Both the position numbers and the translations under genes were made by a program. The notes beneath the pieces are model-generated. The model had not been told where the DNA came from, ran no database searches, and saw only the letters and a program-made list of their open reading frames with translations. DNA of 64,000 nucleotides from Cytophagales bacterium (lineage in GTDB: Bacteria > Bacteroidota > Bacteroidia > Cytophagales > Spirosomataceae): assembly GCA_004292855.1 (NCBI GenBank), contig RDXN01000029.1, forward strand, positions 124,001-188,000. Reading direction: 5' to 3'. Below, in pieces: positions 7,142-16,500 of this stretch (position 1 is the first letter of the stretch; each line of letters begins with the position of its first letter).

Positions 7142-10100
7142 CTAAAAATCAATGGCAACGTGGAACATCATCCGGCGAACAGCAGGCGACGAACCAATGT
7201 CGACACCGCTACCCAGAGCCGTTGAACCGAAGTTTGAGTTCTCTGGGTCGTAACCGGCTGTGTAGTCCGTCCAACGCAGGACGTTGTTGCCCGATACGCC
7301 GATTTTCACCCCACTCACTACATTACCAAACGCGCTACGCAGCGTAGCAGCCGGTACGCGGTAGTACAGAGCGACCTCGCGCAGTTTGAGGAAGCTGTAG
7401 ATGCCTGGGTTGTAACCAGGCTTCGGATTACCGCTCGCATCAACGCCGTTTACGTTCTGACGATAGATGCCGTTGGGCGTCTTTCCATCATTGCCTGCGT
7501 CATCCGTCTCGTTCCAGTCGTAGGTGTTGCCGCCTTCATCCCACAATACGCGGGCAAGCGATACCACCGTAAACTTGTGCCGGTAGTTCAACAGAGCCGA
7601 GAACTCGAAGTTGTTCAGGAACGTAATACGCTGATTCAACGACATCTCGAACTTAGGCTGCTGATCGCCGTAGCTTGTCCATGAGGTTGCATAGCCGGGG
7701 TCGGTTACAGGCAGCGTCCGGGGCTGACCCACGATTTGTGTAGGCGAGAAACCCTGCTTTACGCGCCACTGACCAAACGTAGCACCAAAGCCGCCCGTCA
7801 GACGCTCAGGAATAGCCAACCGGGTAACCTCTGAGCGATTGTACCAGAAAATGGGCTGAACAAACCAGTTGAAATTCTTGCTCCGCACTACGTCGGCACT
7901 CAACGTAAGCTCAAGACCTTTGTTGGTCAGGTCGGCAGCGTTGATCTGCGTTGAGGTTACGCCCGTTGTGGGGGCCGTTACGAGTGGCTGAATCAAGTCG
8001 TACACCTTCTTGTTGTACAGGGTAAACTCACCGTTGATGCGCCCGTTGAACAAACCGAAGTCAACACCGTATTCGAGTTCGGCAGCACGCTCAGGCTCAA
8101 TGTTCGTATTACCCAGAATAGTCGAAGGCACCAAACCACCCTGACCACCCACGGCTACAACGCCCAATTGTGAGTAGGTCGTGCCGAAGTTGGGCAAACC
8201 AGCCGTTTGGCCATACGCCACGCGGAACTTCAACTGACTAACGGTGCTGCCACCCCAATCGCCAAACTTAGCCGCGTTTACGGCCAACGACGCACGAGGG
8301 AAGGCATAGAACTTGTCGAACTGAGCGTTCAGTGTCGACTTGTCGAAACGAATACCAACCGAACCAATCACTTTGTCTTCGTAGTTGGCGTCTTGTTGGG
8401 CGAAAATGCCCACATCGGTATTGTTCTGGTAATCAACAAAGCCGTCGATTACCTTACCCCGCGAAGGATTCGATACGCCAGCGGGCAAACCCGTACCACG
8501 TGTGTAACCCGTACGCAGGTATTTGTACAGACGAACCGCACCTACCGACGTTGTCAGGTTCAGGCGGTCTTGCATGGCGGCCTGCGTGTAAATGGCCGAA
8601 ACCTGCACGTTCGAGTTGAAAACTTCCGTGCGCGTGTCCTGCGCAAAACCGGGATTGGCTTCTTTCAACTGCGATTGTAGATCTGAAGGCAACCAGATTG
8701 AAGCGAAGCCGTTTTGATAATCCAAACCACCCGTTACCCGGAACGTTAGCGAGTTTTTGGCGGTGTTCAATGCCCGTGCGCTAACGGTGAAACCTTGCAG
8801 AACGCGGTTGTTCTTCTGGTTGTTAACGGCCCGGTCGCGAATAGCCAACGGGTTTTCGCCTACACCAGGGTCACCGTCGGGATAACGACCGTTGGCGTCG
8901 GGATAGAGGTTAAAATAAGGCTTGGTGTAGGGCAGGGCGTAACCGTAGTTTACGTTCGAGTTGTCGTTACCTGTCCAGCCACGGTCGTTGTTGCTAACGA
9001 TGTAGTTCGAGTTCACGCCGAAGTCGAGCCAATCGTTCACCTTGTGGTCGATGTTGGCCCGGATCGAATAGCGTTGGAAGCCCGTGTTTTTGATAATGCC
9101 TTTCTCATCCTGAATACTGCCGTTCACGTAGAACTTGGTCTTATCGTTACCGCCGGTAATGCCCAGGCGGGTGTTCGAGATTGACCCTGTTCCACCGAAA
9201 ACTACGCGCTCCCAGTCAGTATAGGTGCCGTTGGCTTTGGCCGCACGAAGCAAAGGGATATCATCAGCAGAGTAAAAATCGGTCAGCTTTTGCTCAGTCC
9301 AGTCGGCACCGCCGTAGAAACTCAGAGCCTTGCTCATACCGAAGTCCTGCCCAAACGAGATGTTTGTTTTGCCACCTTTGCCACGCTTGGTCGTGATGAT
9401 AACTACACCCGCGTTGGCCCGCGTACCGTAAATAGCGGCTGCCGACGAACCTTTCAGGATTTCGATGTTCTCGATATCGTCGGGGTTCAAGTCGGCCAGG
9501 CGGTTGGCGTTGTTATCCTGCGAACTTGCTGCTGAACCCGCAGCCGCCTTGTTGGCCGCCGAACGACCGTTTGAGTACTGACCGTTGTCGATATACACCC
9601 CATCGACAATGAACAGCGGCTGTGAGGCCGATGCACCAAGCGTTGAAACACCCCGGAACTGGAGGTTGAAACCACCGCCCGGCACCGATCCGTTTGATAC
9701 GATGTTGGCCCCGGCAATTTTACCCTGAAACGCCCCGTCGGTTGTTACCGGCTTGGTGGTGCCAGTCAACTGGTCGGCACTCAGGCGCGTTACGGCGTTG
9801 GCCGCGTTAGAACGCTTTACGTTTGTAGCCAAACCCGAAACGATTACTTCTTCCAGATTTGATACGTCTTCCGACAAGCTCACGTCGACCGACGTTTGCC
9901 CGCCCGCGATAGTTTGCTCTTTGGCGAGATAACCAATACTCGAAATTTGTACTTTGGCGTTAGCCGGTACGTCGGTCAGGGTGTAACGCCCCTGCGAGTC
10001 GGTTGTGGTTCCCCGGCTAGTGCCCCGGATAACCACGTTGGCTCCCGGTATGGGTTGGCCGCTGGCGTCGCGCACCACGCCACTGAGTGAGCGGGTTTGC

Positions 10101-10162
10101 GCCCATGCTCCTGTTGCGGTCATAGCCATCAGCAGAAGCATACTTAGTAAATGTTTCCTCAT
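7142..10162 (-). CDS. SusC/RagA-family TonB-dependent outer-membrane receptor
   Basis: A 1006-residue importer from the ATG at 10162 (signal MRKHLLSMLLLMAMTATGAWAQ). Domains in order: a carboxypeptidase-like regulatory domain (about residues 25-100, with GVVRDASGQPIPGANVVIRG), the linking motif NLEEVIVSGLATNVKR, a plug domain (about 110-230, with IEILKGSSAAAIYGTRANAG) and a 22-strand barrel ending in Phe. TonB energy drives uptake of a ligand held by the SusD partner. The motif VSGLATNVKR differs from the more common VVVGYGTQ form, marking a distinct SusC subgroup. The upstream region holds a possible promoter; a terminator at 10324 separates it from the lolA-like gene. Confidence 0.95.
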   Translation of the reverse strand: MRKHLLSMLLLMAMTATGAWAQTRSLSGVVRDASGQPIPGANVVIRGTSRGTTTDSQGRYTLTDVPANAKVQISSIGYLAKEQTIAGGQTSVDVSLSEDVSNLEEVIVSGLATNVKRSNAANAVTRLSADQLTGTTKPVTTDGAFQGKIAGANIVSNGSVPGGGFNLQFRGVSTLGASASQPLFIVDGVYIDNGQYSNGRSAANKAAAGSAASSQDNNANRLADLNPDDIENIEILKGSSAAAIYGTRANAGVVIITTKRGKGGKTNISFGQDFGMSKALSFYGGADWTEQKLTDFYSADDIPLLRAAKANGTYTDWERVVFGGTGSISNTRLGITGGNDKTKFYVNGSIQDEKGIIKNTGFQRYSIRANIDHKVNDWLDFGVNSNYIVSNNDRGWTGNDNSNVNYGYALPYTKPYFNLYPDANGRYPDGDPGVGENPLAIRDRAVNNQKNNRVLQGFTVSARALNTAKNSLTFRVTGGLDYQNGFASIWLPSDLQSQLKEANPGFAQDTRTEVFNSNVQVSAIYTQAAMQDRLNLTTSVGAVRLYKYLRTGYTRGTGLPAGVSNPSRGKVIDGFVDYQNNTDVGIFAQQDANYEDKVIGSVGIRFDKSTLNAQFDKFYAFPRASLAVNAAKFGDWGGSTVSQLKFRVAYGQTAGLPNFGTTYSQLGVVAVGGQGGLVPSTILGNTNIEPERAAELEYGVDFGLFNGRINGEFTLYNKKVYDLIQPLVTAPTTGVTSTQINAADLTNKGLELTLSADVVRSKNFNWFVQPIFWYNRSEVTRLAIPERLTGGFGATFGQWRVKQGFSPTQIVGQPRTLPVTDPGYATSWTSYGDQQPKFEMSLNQRITFLNNFEFSALLNYRHKFTVVSLARVLWDEGGNTYDWNETDDAGNDGKTPNGIYRQNVNGVDASGNPKPGYNPGIYSFLKLREVALYYRVPAATLRSAFGNVVSGVKIGVSGNNVLRWTDYTAGYDPENSNFGSTALGSGVDIGSSPAVRRMMFHVAIDF

Positions 10163-10323
10163 AGTGATTTTTGCAGAATGTTTGGTGAACATTACTGTAA
10201 AAGTGAAAACATTATTTGGTATATACGTCAATACACAATCAATGGTACCCTGATCGTAGTGATTACTCTATAGAGATTTATTGCTATTTTTCCTGTAAAT
10301 ACTCTGACTTACAGGCATAAAAA
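10163..10323 (-). promoter_or_regulatory. susCD upstream region with a possible promoter
   Basis: About 160 bp between the susC start and the upstream terminator. On the minus strand a TATTG word is followed about 16 nt later by TAATGTTT (plus coordinates about 10185-10232), a weak match to the Bacteroidota -33/-7 pattern. I see no clear operator. Confidence 0.3.
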
Positions 10324-10350
10324 GAGCAGCGAATGGTGAATTCACTGCTC
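10316..10350 (-). terminator. Terminator after the lolA-like gene
   Basis: Stem GAGCAGTGAAT / ATTCGCTGCTC with one mismatch and a 5-nt loop, followed on the minus strand by CTTTTTATG. It lies 31 bp after the lolA-like stop and insulates susC. Confidence 0.65.
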
Positions 10351-10381
10351 AAAAAAGTACTTATTAATTTTTACTTAATTT

Positions 10382-11011
10382 TCAACGCAAGTCTACAACC
10401 TCTACCCCAGGGTACTTCGATTTGTCAAAAACAAAGAAAGCATCATTTATTAGTACGTTAGGTGTAAACTTACTAATCGTGTAGGCTGTCCGTTTACCAG
10501 CCTTATCGGTGGTTTGCCAGGCCCGCACCGATTTGTCGGCCTTATCGACACTGATTTGGATTTTAGCAATTTGTGCCCCCTTCTTTTCGGGGGTTAGTTC
10601 AACAACCTCAACGGGTTTTCCGGCCAGTTTTTGCTCACCGACAAACCGGTAGTTGAACCCTTTTTTATAGATTGAATAAATTCGGCTGGGGTTGAACTCG
10701 CTGTTGGCTTCACCGTCGTAGTCCTGCACGTTCACCTCATTGGACTCTTTGATGTATGTCGACATAACTTTGCCATCGTTGTAGACCTCCTGACCGCCTA
10801 ATTTGAGCCGGAATTTTTGGTCTTTCACCGTCAGGTCACCTTTGAACGGGGCGGCACCGTCGGCGGTGAAGGCAAACGAAGCCTGATACGTTTTGTACGT
10901 TTTGTATTTCTTGCTCATCGCGTCCAGAATATCACCGGCGCGTTTGTCTTTTTGAGCGAAAGCGGGCAGTGTCAGCATAACGACAACCCAGGCAATCAGC
11001 GTGTTTTTCAT
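10382..11011 (-). CDS. LolA-like outer-membrane lipoprotein carrier protein
   Basis: A 209-residue periplasmic protein with a Sec signal (MKNTLIAWVVVMLTLPAFAQ). The mature part has the LolA pattern: an amphipathic N-terminal helix (DILDAMSKKYKTYKTYQASF), beta strands with FKGDLTVKDQKFRLKLGGQEVYNDGK, written here in two halves around residues 58-83, and the later strand pair KIQISVDKADKSVRAW. LolA shuttles lipoproteins from the inner to the outer membrane by shielding their acyl chains in a half-barrel. Bacteroidota carry several LolA-like paralogues, so the true carrier role is not certain. It is divergent from the zinc-finger gene at 11144. Confidence 0.8.
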   Translation of the reverse strand: MKNTLIAWVVVMLTLPAFAQKDKRAGDILDAMSKKYKTYKTYQASFAFTADGAAPFKGDLTVKDQKFRLKLGGQEVYNDGKVMSTYIKESNEVNVQDYDGEANSEFNPSRIYSIYKKGFNYRFVGEQKLAGKPVEVVELTPEKKGAQIAKIQISVDKADKSVRAWQTTDKAGKRTAYTISKFTPNVLINDAFFVFDKSKYPGVEVVDLR

Positions 11012-11143
11012 TCGTGCGAACTAAGATTATTGGTAGTGCCGCGTAAAATTGGCAATCTGTTTTCAGTTTGATTCATTTACGTTCGTAAAAGTTTAAAACG
11101 ACGACGTTATACGTTTCGTTCGAGCGTCTTTTCCACAAGTCTT

Positions 11144-11413
11144 ATGCAACCTATTCTTTGTGAACACCTATCGGCCCTCGAAACGGTGCGGCCTGCCCAA
11201 ACGTACCAATGCGATGAGTGCGTAAAAACCGGCGACTCGTGGGTTCACCTGCGTACCTGCCAAACCTGCGGCATCACGCTCTGTTGCGATTCGTCGCCCA
11301 ACCAACACGCCACCAGGCACTTCCGGGCGTCGGATCACCCCGTAGTGGCCTCTGCCGAACCCGGCGAACGCTGGCTCTGGTGCTACATCGACGAAAAAAT
11401 GGCGCGGTATTAG
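11144..11413 (+). CDS. Small UBP-type zinc finger protein
   Basis: An 89-residue protein that is almost entirely one ZnF-UBP domain: CEH near the N-terminus, C-x2-C (CDEC), C-x2-C (CQTC), CCD, then H residues in NQHATRHFRASDHPVV and the final WLWCYIDE. In eukaryotes this domain binds the ubiquitin C-terminus. In bacteria it occurs as short stand-alone proteins of unknown role, often in Actinobacteria and Cytophagales. All eight metal ligands expected of the fold appear present. It sits alone, divergent from lolA and upstream of the ECF sigma gene. Confidence 0.85.
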   Translation: MQPILCEHLSALETVRPAQTYQCDECVKTGDSWVHLRTCQTCGITLCCDSSPNQHATRHFRASDHPVVASAEPGERWLWCYIDEKMARY

Positions 11414-11502
11414 GGAAGGGCTTCGCGTCAGCAACATTTTAGATAAACCTCTACAATATTTCCCTACCAAATCCGACTACGGTAGAAAAGGGTCAACTCT
11501 TA

Positions 11503-12072
11503 ATGACAACGAGCAGCGAACAGGTACAGAACGAGGCCATCGGTGAGACCATCCGGCGTGAGCGTTCGCGCCTGAGCCGGTTTATCCAGAACCGCCTGCC
11601 CGACCCCGACGTTGCCGAGGATATTTTGCAGGATGTATTCTACGAACTGACCGAGGCCTACCGACTGGCTAAACCCATTGAGCGGGTGGCCTCGTGGCTG
11701 TTTGCAGTGGCCCGTAACAAAATCAACGACTGGTACCGAAAACCCCGCACGGTGTCGCTCGATAGCCCGCCCGCTAGTGCGGACCCCGACGAGGAAACCC
11801 CGGTGTTGGGTGAGTGGCTGGCCGTGTCGGACGATATGCCCGACAGCGATTTGTTTCGGGAGACCATTCTCGACGCTATCGACGAGGCCCTCGCCGAACT
11901 CCCCGCCGAGCAGCGTGATGTATTTGTGCGGCACGAAATTGACGGACAATCGTTTAACGATATGGTTGATGAACTGGGCGTTTCGCTCAACACGTTGCTC
12001 TCCCGAAAACGTTATGCTGTTTTACATTTGCGCAAGCGACTGCGCAATCTCTACGACGAATTAAACGCCTGA
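11503..12072 (+). CDS. ECF-type RNA polymerase sigma factor
   Basis: A 189-residue sigma-70 family protein. Region 2 spans about residues 18-85 (PDVAEDILQDVFYELTEA, then WLFAVARNKINDWYR), an acidic linker follows, and region 4 covers about 125-185 (LAELPAEQRDVFVRHEIDG and a helix-turn-helix ending SRKRYAVLHLRKRL). Only 3 nt separate its stop from a small membrane protein gene, which may serve as its regulator although that protein lacks any known anti-sigma motif. No target promoter can be recognised. Confidence 0.9.
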   Translation: MTTSSEQVQNEAIGETIRRERSRLSRFIQNRLPDPDVAEDILQDVFYELTEAYRLAKPIERVASWLFAVARNKINDWYRKPRTVSLDSPPASADPDEETPVLGEWLAVSDDMPDSDLFRETILDAIDEALAELPAEQRDVFVRHEIDGQSFNDMVDELGVSLNTLLSRKRYAVLHLRKRLRNLYDELNA

Positions 12073-12075
12073 CCA

Positions 12076-12408
12076 ATGAAACGACACTGGATCCGTAAAG
12101 CCTTCAAATTTCTCATTTTCGGCCTCGCGTTTATGGCACTCGTAGGTTGGGTAGTCATGAGCCTCTGGAACAACCTGTTGCCCGAAATCCTGGGCGTTCG
12201 GCCTATTACGTTCTGGCAGGGACTGGGTTTGCTCGTGCTCAGCCGGATTCTGTTTGGTGGCTGGGGCGGTCGTGGGGGCGGCTGGGGTAATTCGCGCAAA
12301 GGCGAGTGGAAACAGAAAATGACCGAACGCGGCCCGACCGACCGCTGGCAAAACCTCACCCCCGAACAACGCGAGAAAATGAAAGCACGCTGGAACAGAT
12401 GTCAGTGA
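12076..12408 (+). CDS. Small membrane protein co-transcribed with the ECF sigma factor
   Basis: A 110-residue protein with two hydrophobic segments (about 12-32 and 46-60), a Gly/Trp-rich hinge (GGWGGRGGGWG) and a basic, Glu/Lys-rich cytoplasmic-type tail containing NLTPEQREKMKARW. The tail looks like the LTPEQ-helix of periplasmic Spy/CnrX-type sensors, but it is short. The operon position suggests it controls the sigma factor; this is inference. The stop TGA lies inside the first heptad of a palindromic repeat array. Confidence 0.65.
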   Translation: MKRHWIRKAFKFLIFGLAFMALVGWVVMSLWNNLLPEILGVRPITFWQGLGLLVLSRILFGGWGGRGGGWGNSRKGEWKQKMTERGPTDRWQNLTPEQREKMKARWNRCQ

Positions 12409-12490
12409 ACAGCGAACAGTGAGCAGTGAGCAGAGAACAGAATTTAACAAAGCTGTTTTCTGCTCACTGTTCTCTGCTCTCTGTTCTCTG
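12405..12490. repeat. Heptad palindrome: 5 heptads, 14-nt loop, 5 complementary heptads
   Basis: Plus-strand heptads of consensus GWGARCA run without a slip from 12405 to 12439. A 14-nt loop (2 x 7) follows, then five heptads of consensus TGYTCWC from 12454 to 12488. The arms pair with few mismatches. The stop codon of the upstream gene (12406-12408) is part of the first heptad. Confidence 0.9.
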
Positions 12491-12612
12491 TCCAGCCGTT
12501 CGTCCCAAACTTTGGGGGTTTCGTCACACGGATGACCGGATTTGTGGAAGTTAGTTGTAACCGGACGCGGTTTAGAGCAGTTTTGTGTAAGAATTTTCAC
12601 ACACTCGCTTGT

Positions 12613-13509
12613 ATGCAACTAACCATTACCAATCTTACCAAGACCTACGGCAACGGTGTCAGGGCCTTGAACGACGTATCGCTGACAATGAACGCGGGCC
12701 TGTTCGGGCTGCTCGGTCCCAACGGCGCGGGTAAATCGAGCCTGATGCGAACCATTGCCACCCTCCAAGAGGCCGACGCCGGTAGCATCACGTTCAGCGG
12801 ACCCTTCGGCGACATCGACGTGTTTGCGCAACCCGACGCCCTCCGCCAACGGCTGGGTTATCTGCCCCAGGAGTTTGGGGTCTACCCACGCATTGCCGCC
12901 GAAACCCTACTCGACCATTTGGCCGTGTTGAAGGGCATTACCAATGGCAAAGAGCGCAAAGAGACGGTCTCGGCCCTGCTCCACAAAACCAACCTCTACA
13001 ACGTTCGCTCCAAGAATCTCGGTGGCTATTCGGGTGGGATGAAACAACGCTTTGGCATTGCGCAGGCGTTGCTCGCGAACCCCAGCCTGATTATTGTTGA
13101 CGAACCCACGGCGGGCCTCGACCCCGGCGAGCGCAACCGTTTTCTGAACCTGCTCGGCGAACTGGGCGAAGACCGGATCATTATTCTCTCAACCCACATC
13201 GTTGAGGATGTGCAGGAGCTTTGCCGCGACATGGCTATCGTGAATAAAGGCACGGTGCTGTTCCAGGGCCACCCCGATGCCGCCCTCGCCACCGTGGCCG
13301 GGCGCGTGTGGCGCAAACGCGTAACCAAAGCCGAACTCGCTGATCTCAAGCAAAACGCCACCGTAATCTCCGAGCGCATGAGTGCCGGTGACCCGGTCGT
13401 ACACGTGCTGGCCGATTCGCAACCCGATGATGGTTTCCGGGCTATTGAGCCGACATTGGAAGACGTGTATTTCATGAATATTCTGGGATTACAAAAACAA
13501 CCTTCCTGA
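12613..13509 (+). CDS. ABC transporter ATP-binding protein
   Basis: A 298-residue ATPase from the ATG at 12613; the upstream frame to 12532 is out of family. Walker A GPNGAGKSS (about residues 38-46), Q-loop LPQEFGVYP, signature YSGGMKQR, Walker B LIIVDEPTAGLDP and H-loop STHIVED are all present. The C-terminal 70 residues form an extra domain of the kind seen in CcmA/NatA-like exporters. It lies 10 bp before the permease-peptidase gene, with which it must work as importer or exporter of unknown cargo. Confidence 0.93.
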   Translation: MQLTITNLTKTYGNGVRALNDVSLTMNAGLFGLLGPNGAGKSSLMRTIATLQEADAGSITFSGPFGDIDVFAQPDALRQRLGYLPQEFGVYPRIAAETLLDHLAVLKGITNGKERKETVSALLHKTNLYNVRSKNLGGYSGGMKQRFGIAQALLANPSLIIVDEPTAGLDPGERNRFLNLLGELGEDRIIILSTHIVEDVQELCRDMAIVNKGTVLFQGHPDAALATVAGRVWRKRVTKAELADLKQNATVISERMSAGDPVVHVLADSQPDDGFRAIEPTLEDVYFMNILGLQKQPS

Positions 13510-13519
13510 CCCGTCTACC

Positions 13520-16500
13520 ATGTTTCTCGAAATCTTCAAATTTGAGTGGGCCTACCGGCGTGGGCGGCCTGCCACCTATATTTATTTTGCCCTGTTGCTG
13601 TTCATCGGCTTCCTGATGCGGACCACCGACGTGATTCAGATCAGCACAGGTGGTCAGTTGAAGCAGAATGCGTCGCTCAATACGGCTATGATGATGATCT
13701 CGCTGTTGTTCACGATGGGCACCTTCATCATCTCAGCGGTGATGGGTGTGGCCGTCGTGCGCGATGCCGAAAACAACACCGAGAGCCTGTTTTTTACGAC
13801 GCCCGTCCGCAAGTTCGACTATCTATTCGGGCGGTTTGCGGGGTCGTTTTTGGTGTTGCTGCTGATCCTGACGAGCCTCCCCCTGGGTATGTGGCTCGGT
13901 GATTTGATGCCCTGGCGAGACGCCGAGCGGATGCTGCCCGTGCGGGCCGTGATCTACTGGCAACCGTTTCTGACGATTGTTGTTCCGCAGGCGTTTATCC
14001 TGTCGGTGTTCTTCTTTTCGGTGGGTGCTTTGAGCCGTCGGATGGTCGTCATTTTCACGCAGGGCCTGTTTTTTCTACTTCTGTACTTCGCCGGACAAAC
14101 CCTGTTGGGCCAACTCGACAACCGCGACTGGGCCGCCCGGCTCGACATATTTGGCTTGCGGGCGGTTGGCGAACTGACCCGCTATTGGCCTATTGCCGAG
14201 CAGAATAACCGGCTGGTGCCGATGGAAGGTATCTTGCTCGAAAACCGGCTCATCTGGCTCGGTGTTGCGCTCGTGCTTTTGGTGATTACCTACCGACTGT
14301 TTGCGTTTCGCACCGTCGCCGGCGGAGGGCTGGGCAAACTGGGCTTCCTAACGCGTAAACAGGCTACCAACACCGAGGCCGCGCCTGTTCCGGCCAACAT
14401 CGCCCTGCCCGAACCACATCAATACTTTGGTTGGGGTGCCCGGCTGATGGCATTCTGGCGTATGGTGCCGTTCTATGCCCGCGTGGTGTACCGCGACTTG
14501 CCGTTTGTGGCTCTCGCCATTTGTGGGTACGCCTTGCTGATTTTTGCTTTTTATCAGAACACGCAGGGCGACACACCTTCGCAACCTTTGAGTACGGAAA
14601 TGGCCAACACGGTCACGAGCAACATCTTTTCGATCATCGTTATTCTGATCGGCATCATGTATGCGGGCGAGTTGGTCTGGCGCGAGCGGGCCGTGCGGCT
14701 GGCACAAATTCAGGATGCTATGCCCTTGCCTACGGGCCTGACGTATTTGAGTCAGTTCATGGCTATCCTGCTGGTGCTAATCGGCCTGTACGTTGGGGGT
14801 ATGGGCATTGGGATGCTGGCTCAACTGGTGCAGGGCTATACTAATATTGAGTTGTTGGTGTATGCCAAAGAACTGGCGACGAGTATGCTCGGCATAGCCC
14901 TGTACATTGGGCTGGCGTTTGCCGTGCAGTTGTTGGTGAACAACAAATTTGCGGGCCACGCCATAGTTATTCTGATTATGTTCGGGTGGGGGCAACTGAC
15001 CAAAATTGGGTTGGAACACCCCCTGACGCAGTTCGATTCGGGTTGGACGGGGTCTTACTCAGATTTGAACGGCTACATGAATCCCATTGGCGGGTATTTA
15101 GCTTTCAAAACGTACTGGCTGGCATTTGTGGCCCTGTTCCTGGTGGGTGGGCTGCTGTTGTCGGTGCGCGGCACGGAAGAGTCGTTTCGGGTGCGGTGGC
15201 AACAGGCACGTCGTCGGTTTACAACACCGTTTGCGGTGGCGTTAAGCGCGGCTGCGGTGTTGCTGGTGTCGAGCGGGGCGTATGTGTACTACAACACAAG
15301 CGTTTTGAACAAATTTCGGACCGAGGACGAGGGCGTTGCCTGGGCGGTCGATTACGAGAAAACGTTGAAGAAGTTCGACCGGGAACCGCAACCCAAGATC
15401 ACGGGCGTGACGCTCGAGGTCGATCTGTTTCCGAGTAAGCGGGGCTTCTCAGCCACGGGTACGTACGTGATGCAAAACCGCACCAAGCAGCCCATCAAGA
15501 CCATTTATGTGCAGATGGACCTGAGCGATAATTTGAGCCTGAACAAACTTCAGTTCGACCGGGCGGGCCGATTAGACACCACCTACGCCGAACGATTCCG
15601 ATTCCGGGCCTACACCCTCGCGCAACCCCTACAACCGGGCGATTCGCTACGCATGACCTTCGCCGAAGCCTACACGAGTCGCGGGTTCAGTGCCAACGGC
15701 GCGAGTGCGGGGCTTGTCCCCAATGGCACGTTTATCGACCAAAGTTATTTCCCCGTGCTGGGTTATGAGAGCCAAATCGAGTTGGGTGACGACGACAAGC
15801 GCAAGGAAAACAAGCTGCCCGAAAAAGAGCGATTACCGGCTCGAAACGACCCGCGTGGGCTGTCGCAGGGTGCTGTAACTGACGATGCCGACGAGGTCAA
15901 TTTTGCGATCACCGTCAGCACCGAAGCCGACCAAACCGCCGTGGCTCCCGGCTATCTGCAACGCACCTGGGAGAAACCCGGCCCCGACGGGGAACCTCGC
16001 CGGTATTTCAGCTACCGCATGGACCGGCCCATCGAGTTATTCTATGCTATCGTGTCGGCGCGGTACACGGTCAAAAAAGAAGTGTATACCCCCAAAGTTG
16101 GAGACCCCGTGAACCTGGAAATCTATTACCACGCTAGTCACGACTTCAACCTCGACCGGATGATGCGCGGTATGAAAGCCTCGCTCGACTACTACGGGGC
16201 CGCCTTTGGGCCGTACCAACATCGGCAGTTGCGTTTGCTGGAGTTTCCGCGCTACCGGGGCTTTGCGCAGTCGTTTGCCAACACGGTGCCGTTTGCCGAG
16301 GGAATGGGTTTCACGCAGAAAATAAGCGACAAGCCGGGTAAAATTGACTACGCGTTCTACGTGACCTGCCACGAAACCGCGCACCAATGGTGGGGGCATC
16401 AGGTGGAGTCGGCCAATGTGCAGGGTGGCGCATTGCTCATCGAAGCGTTGTCGCAGTACAGCGCGTTGATGGTGATGAAGCAGACCTACCCAAAGGAGAT

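Noticed and set aside
12061-12618. A 185-codon minus-strand open frame across the heptad repeat at 12.4 kb
   Set aside because: It reads through the palindromic repeat and the antisense of the small membrane gene. No start context or domain.
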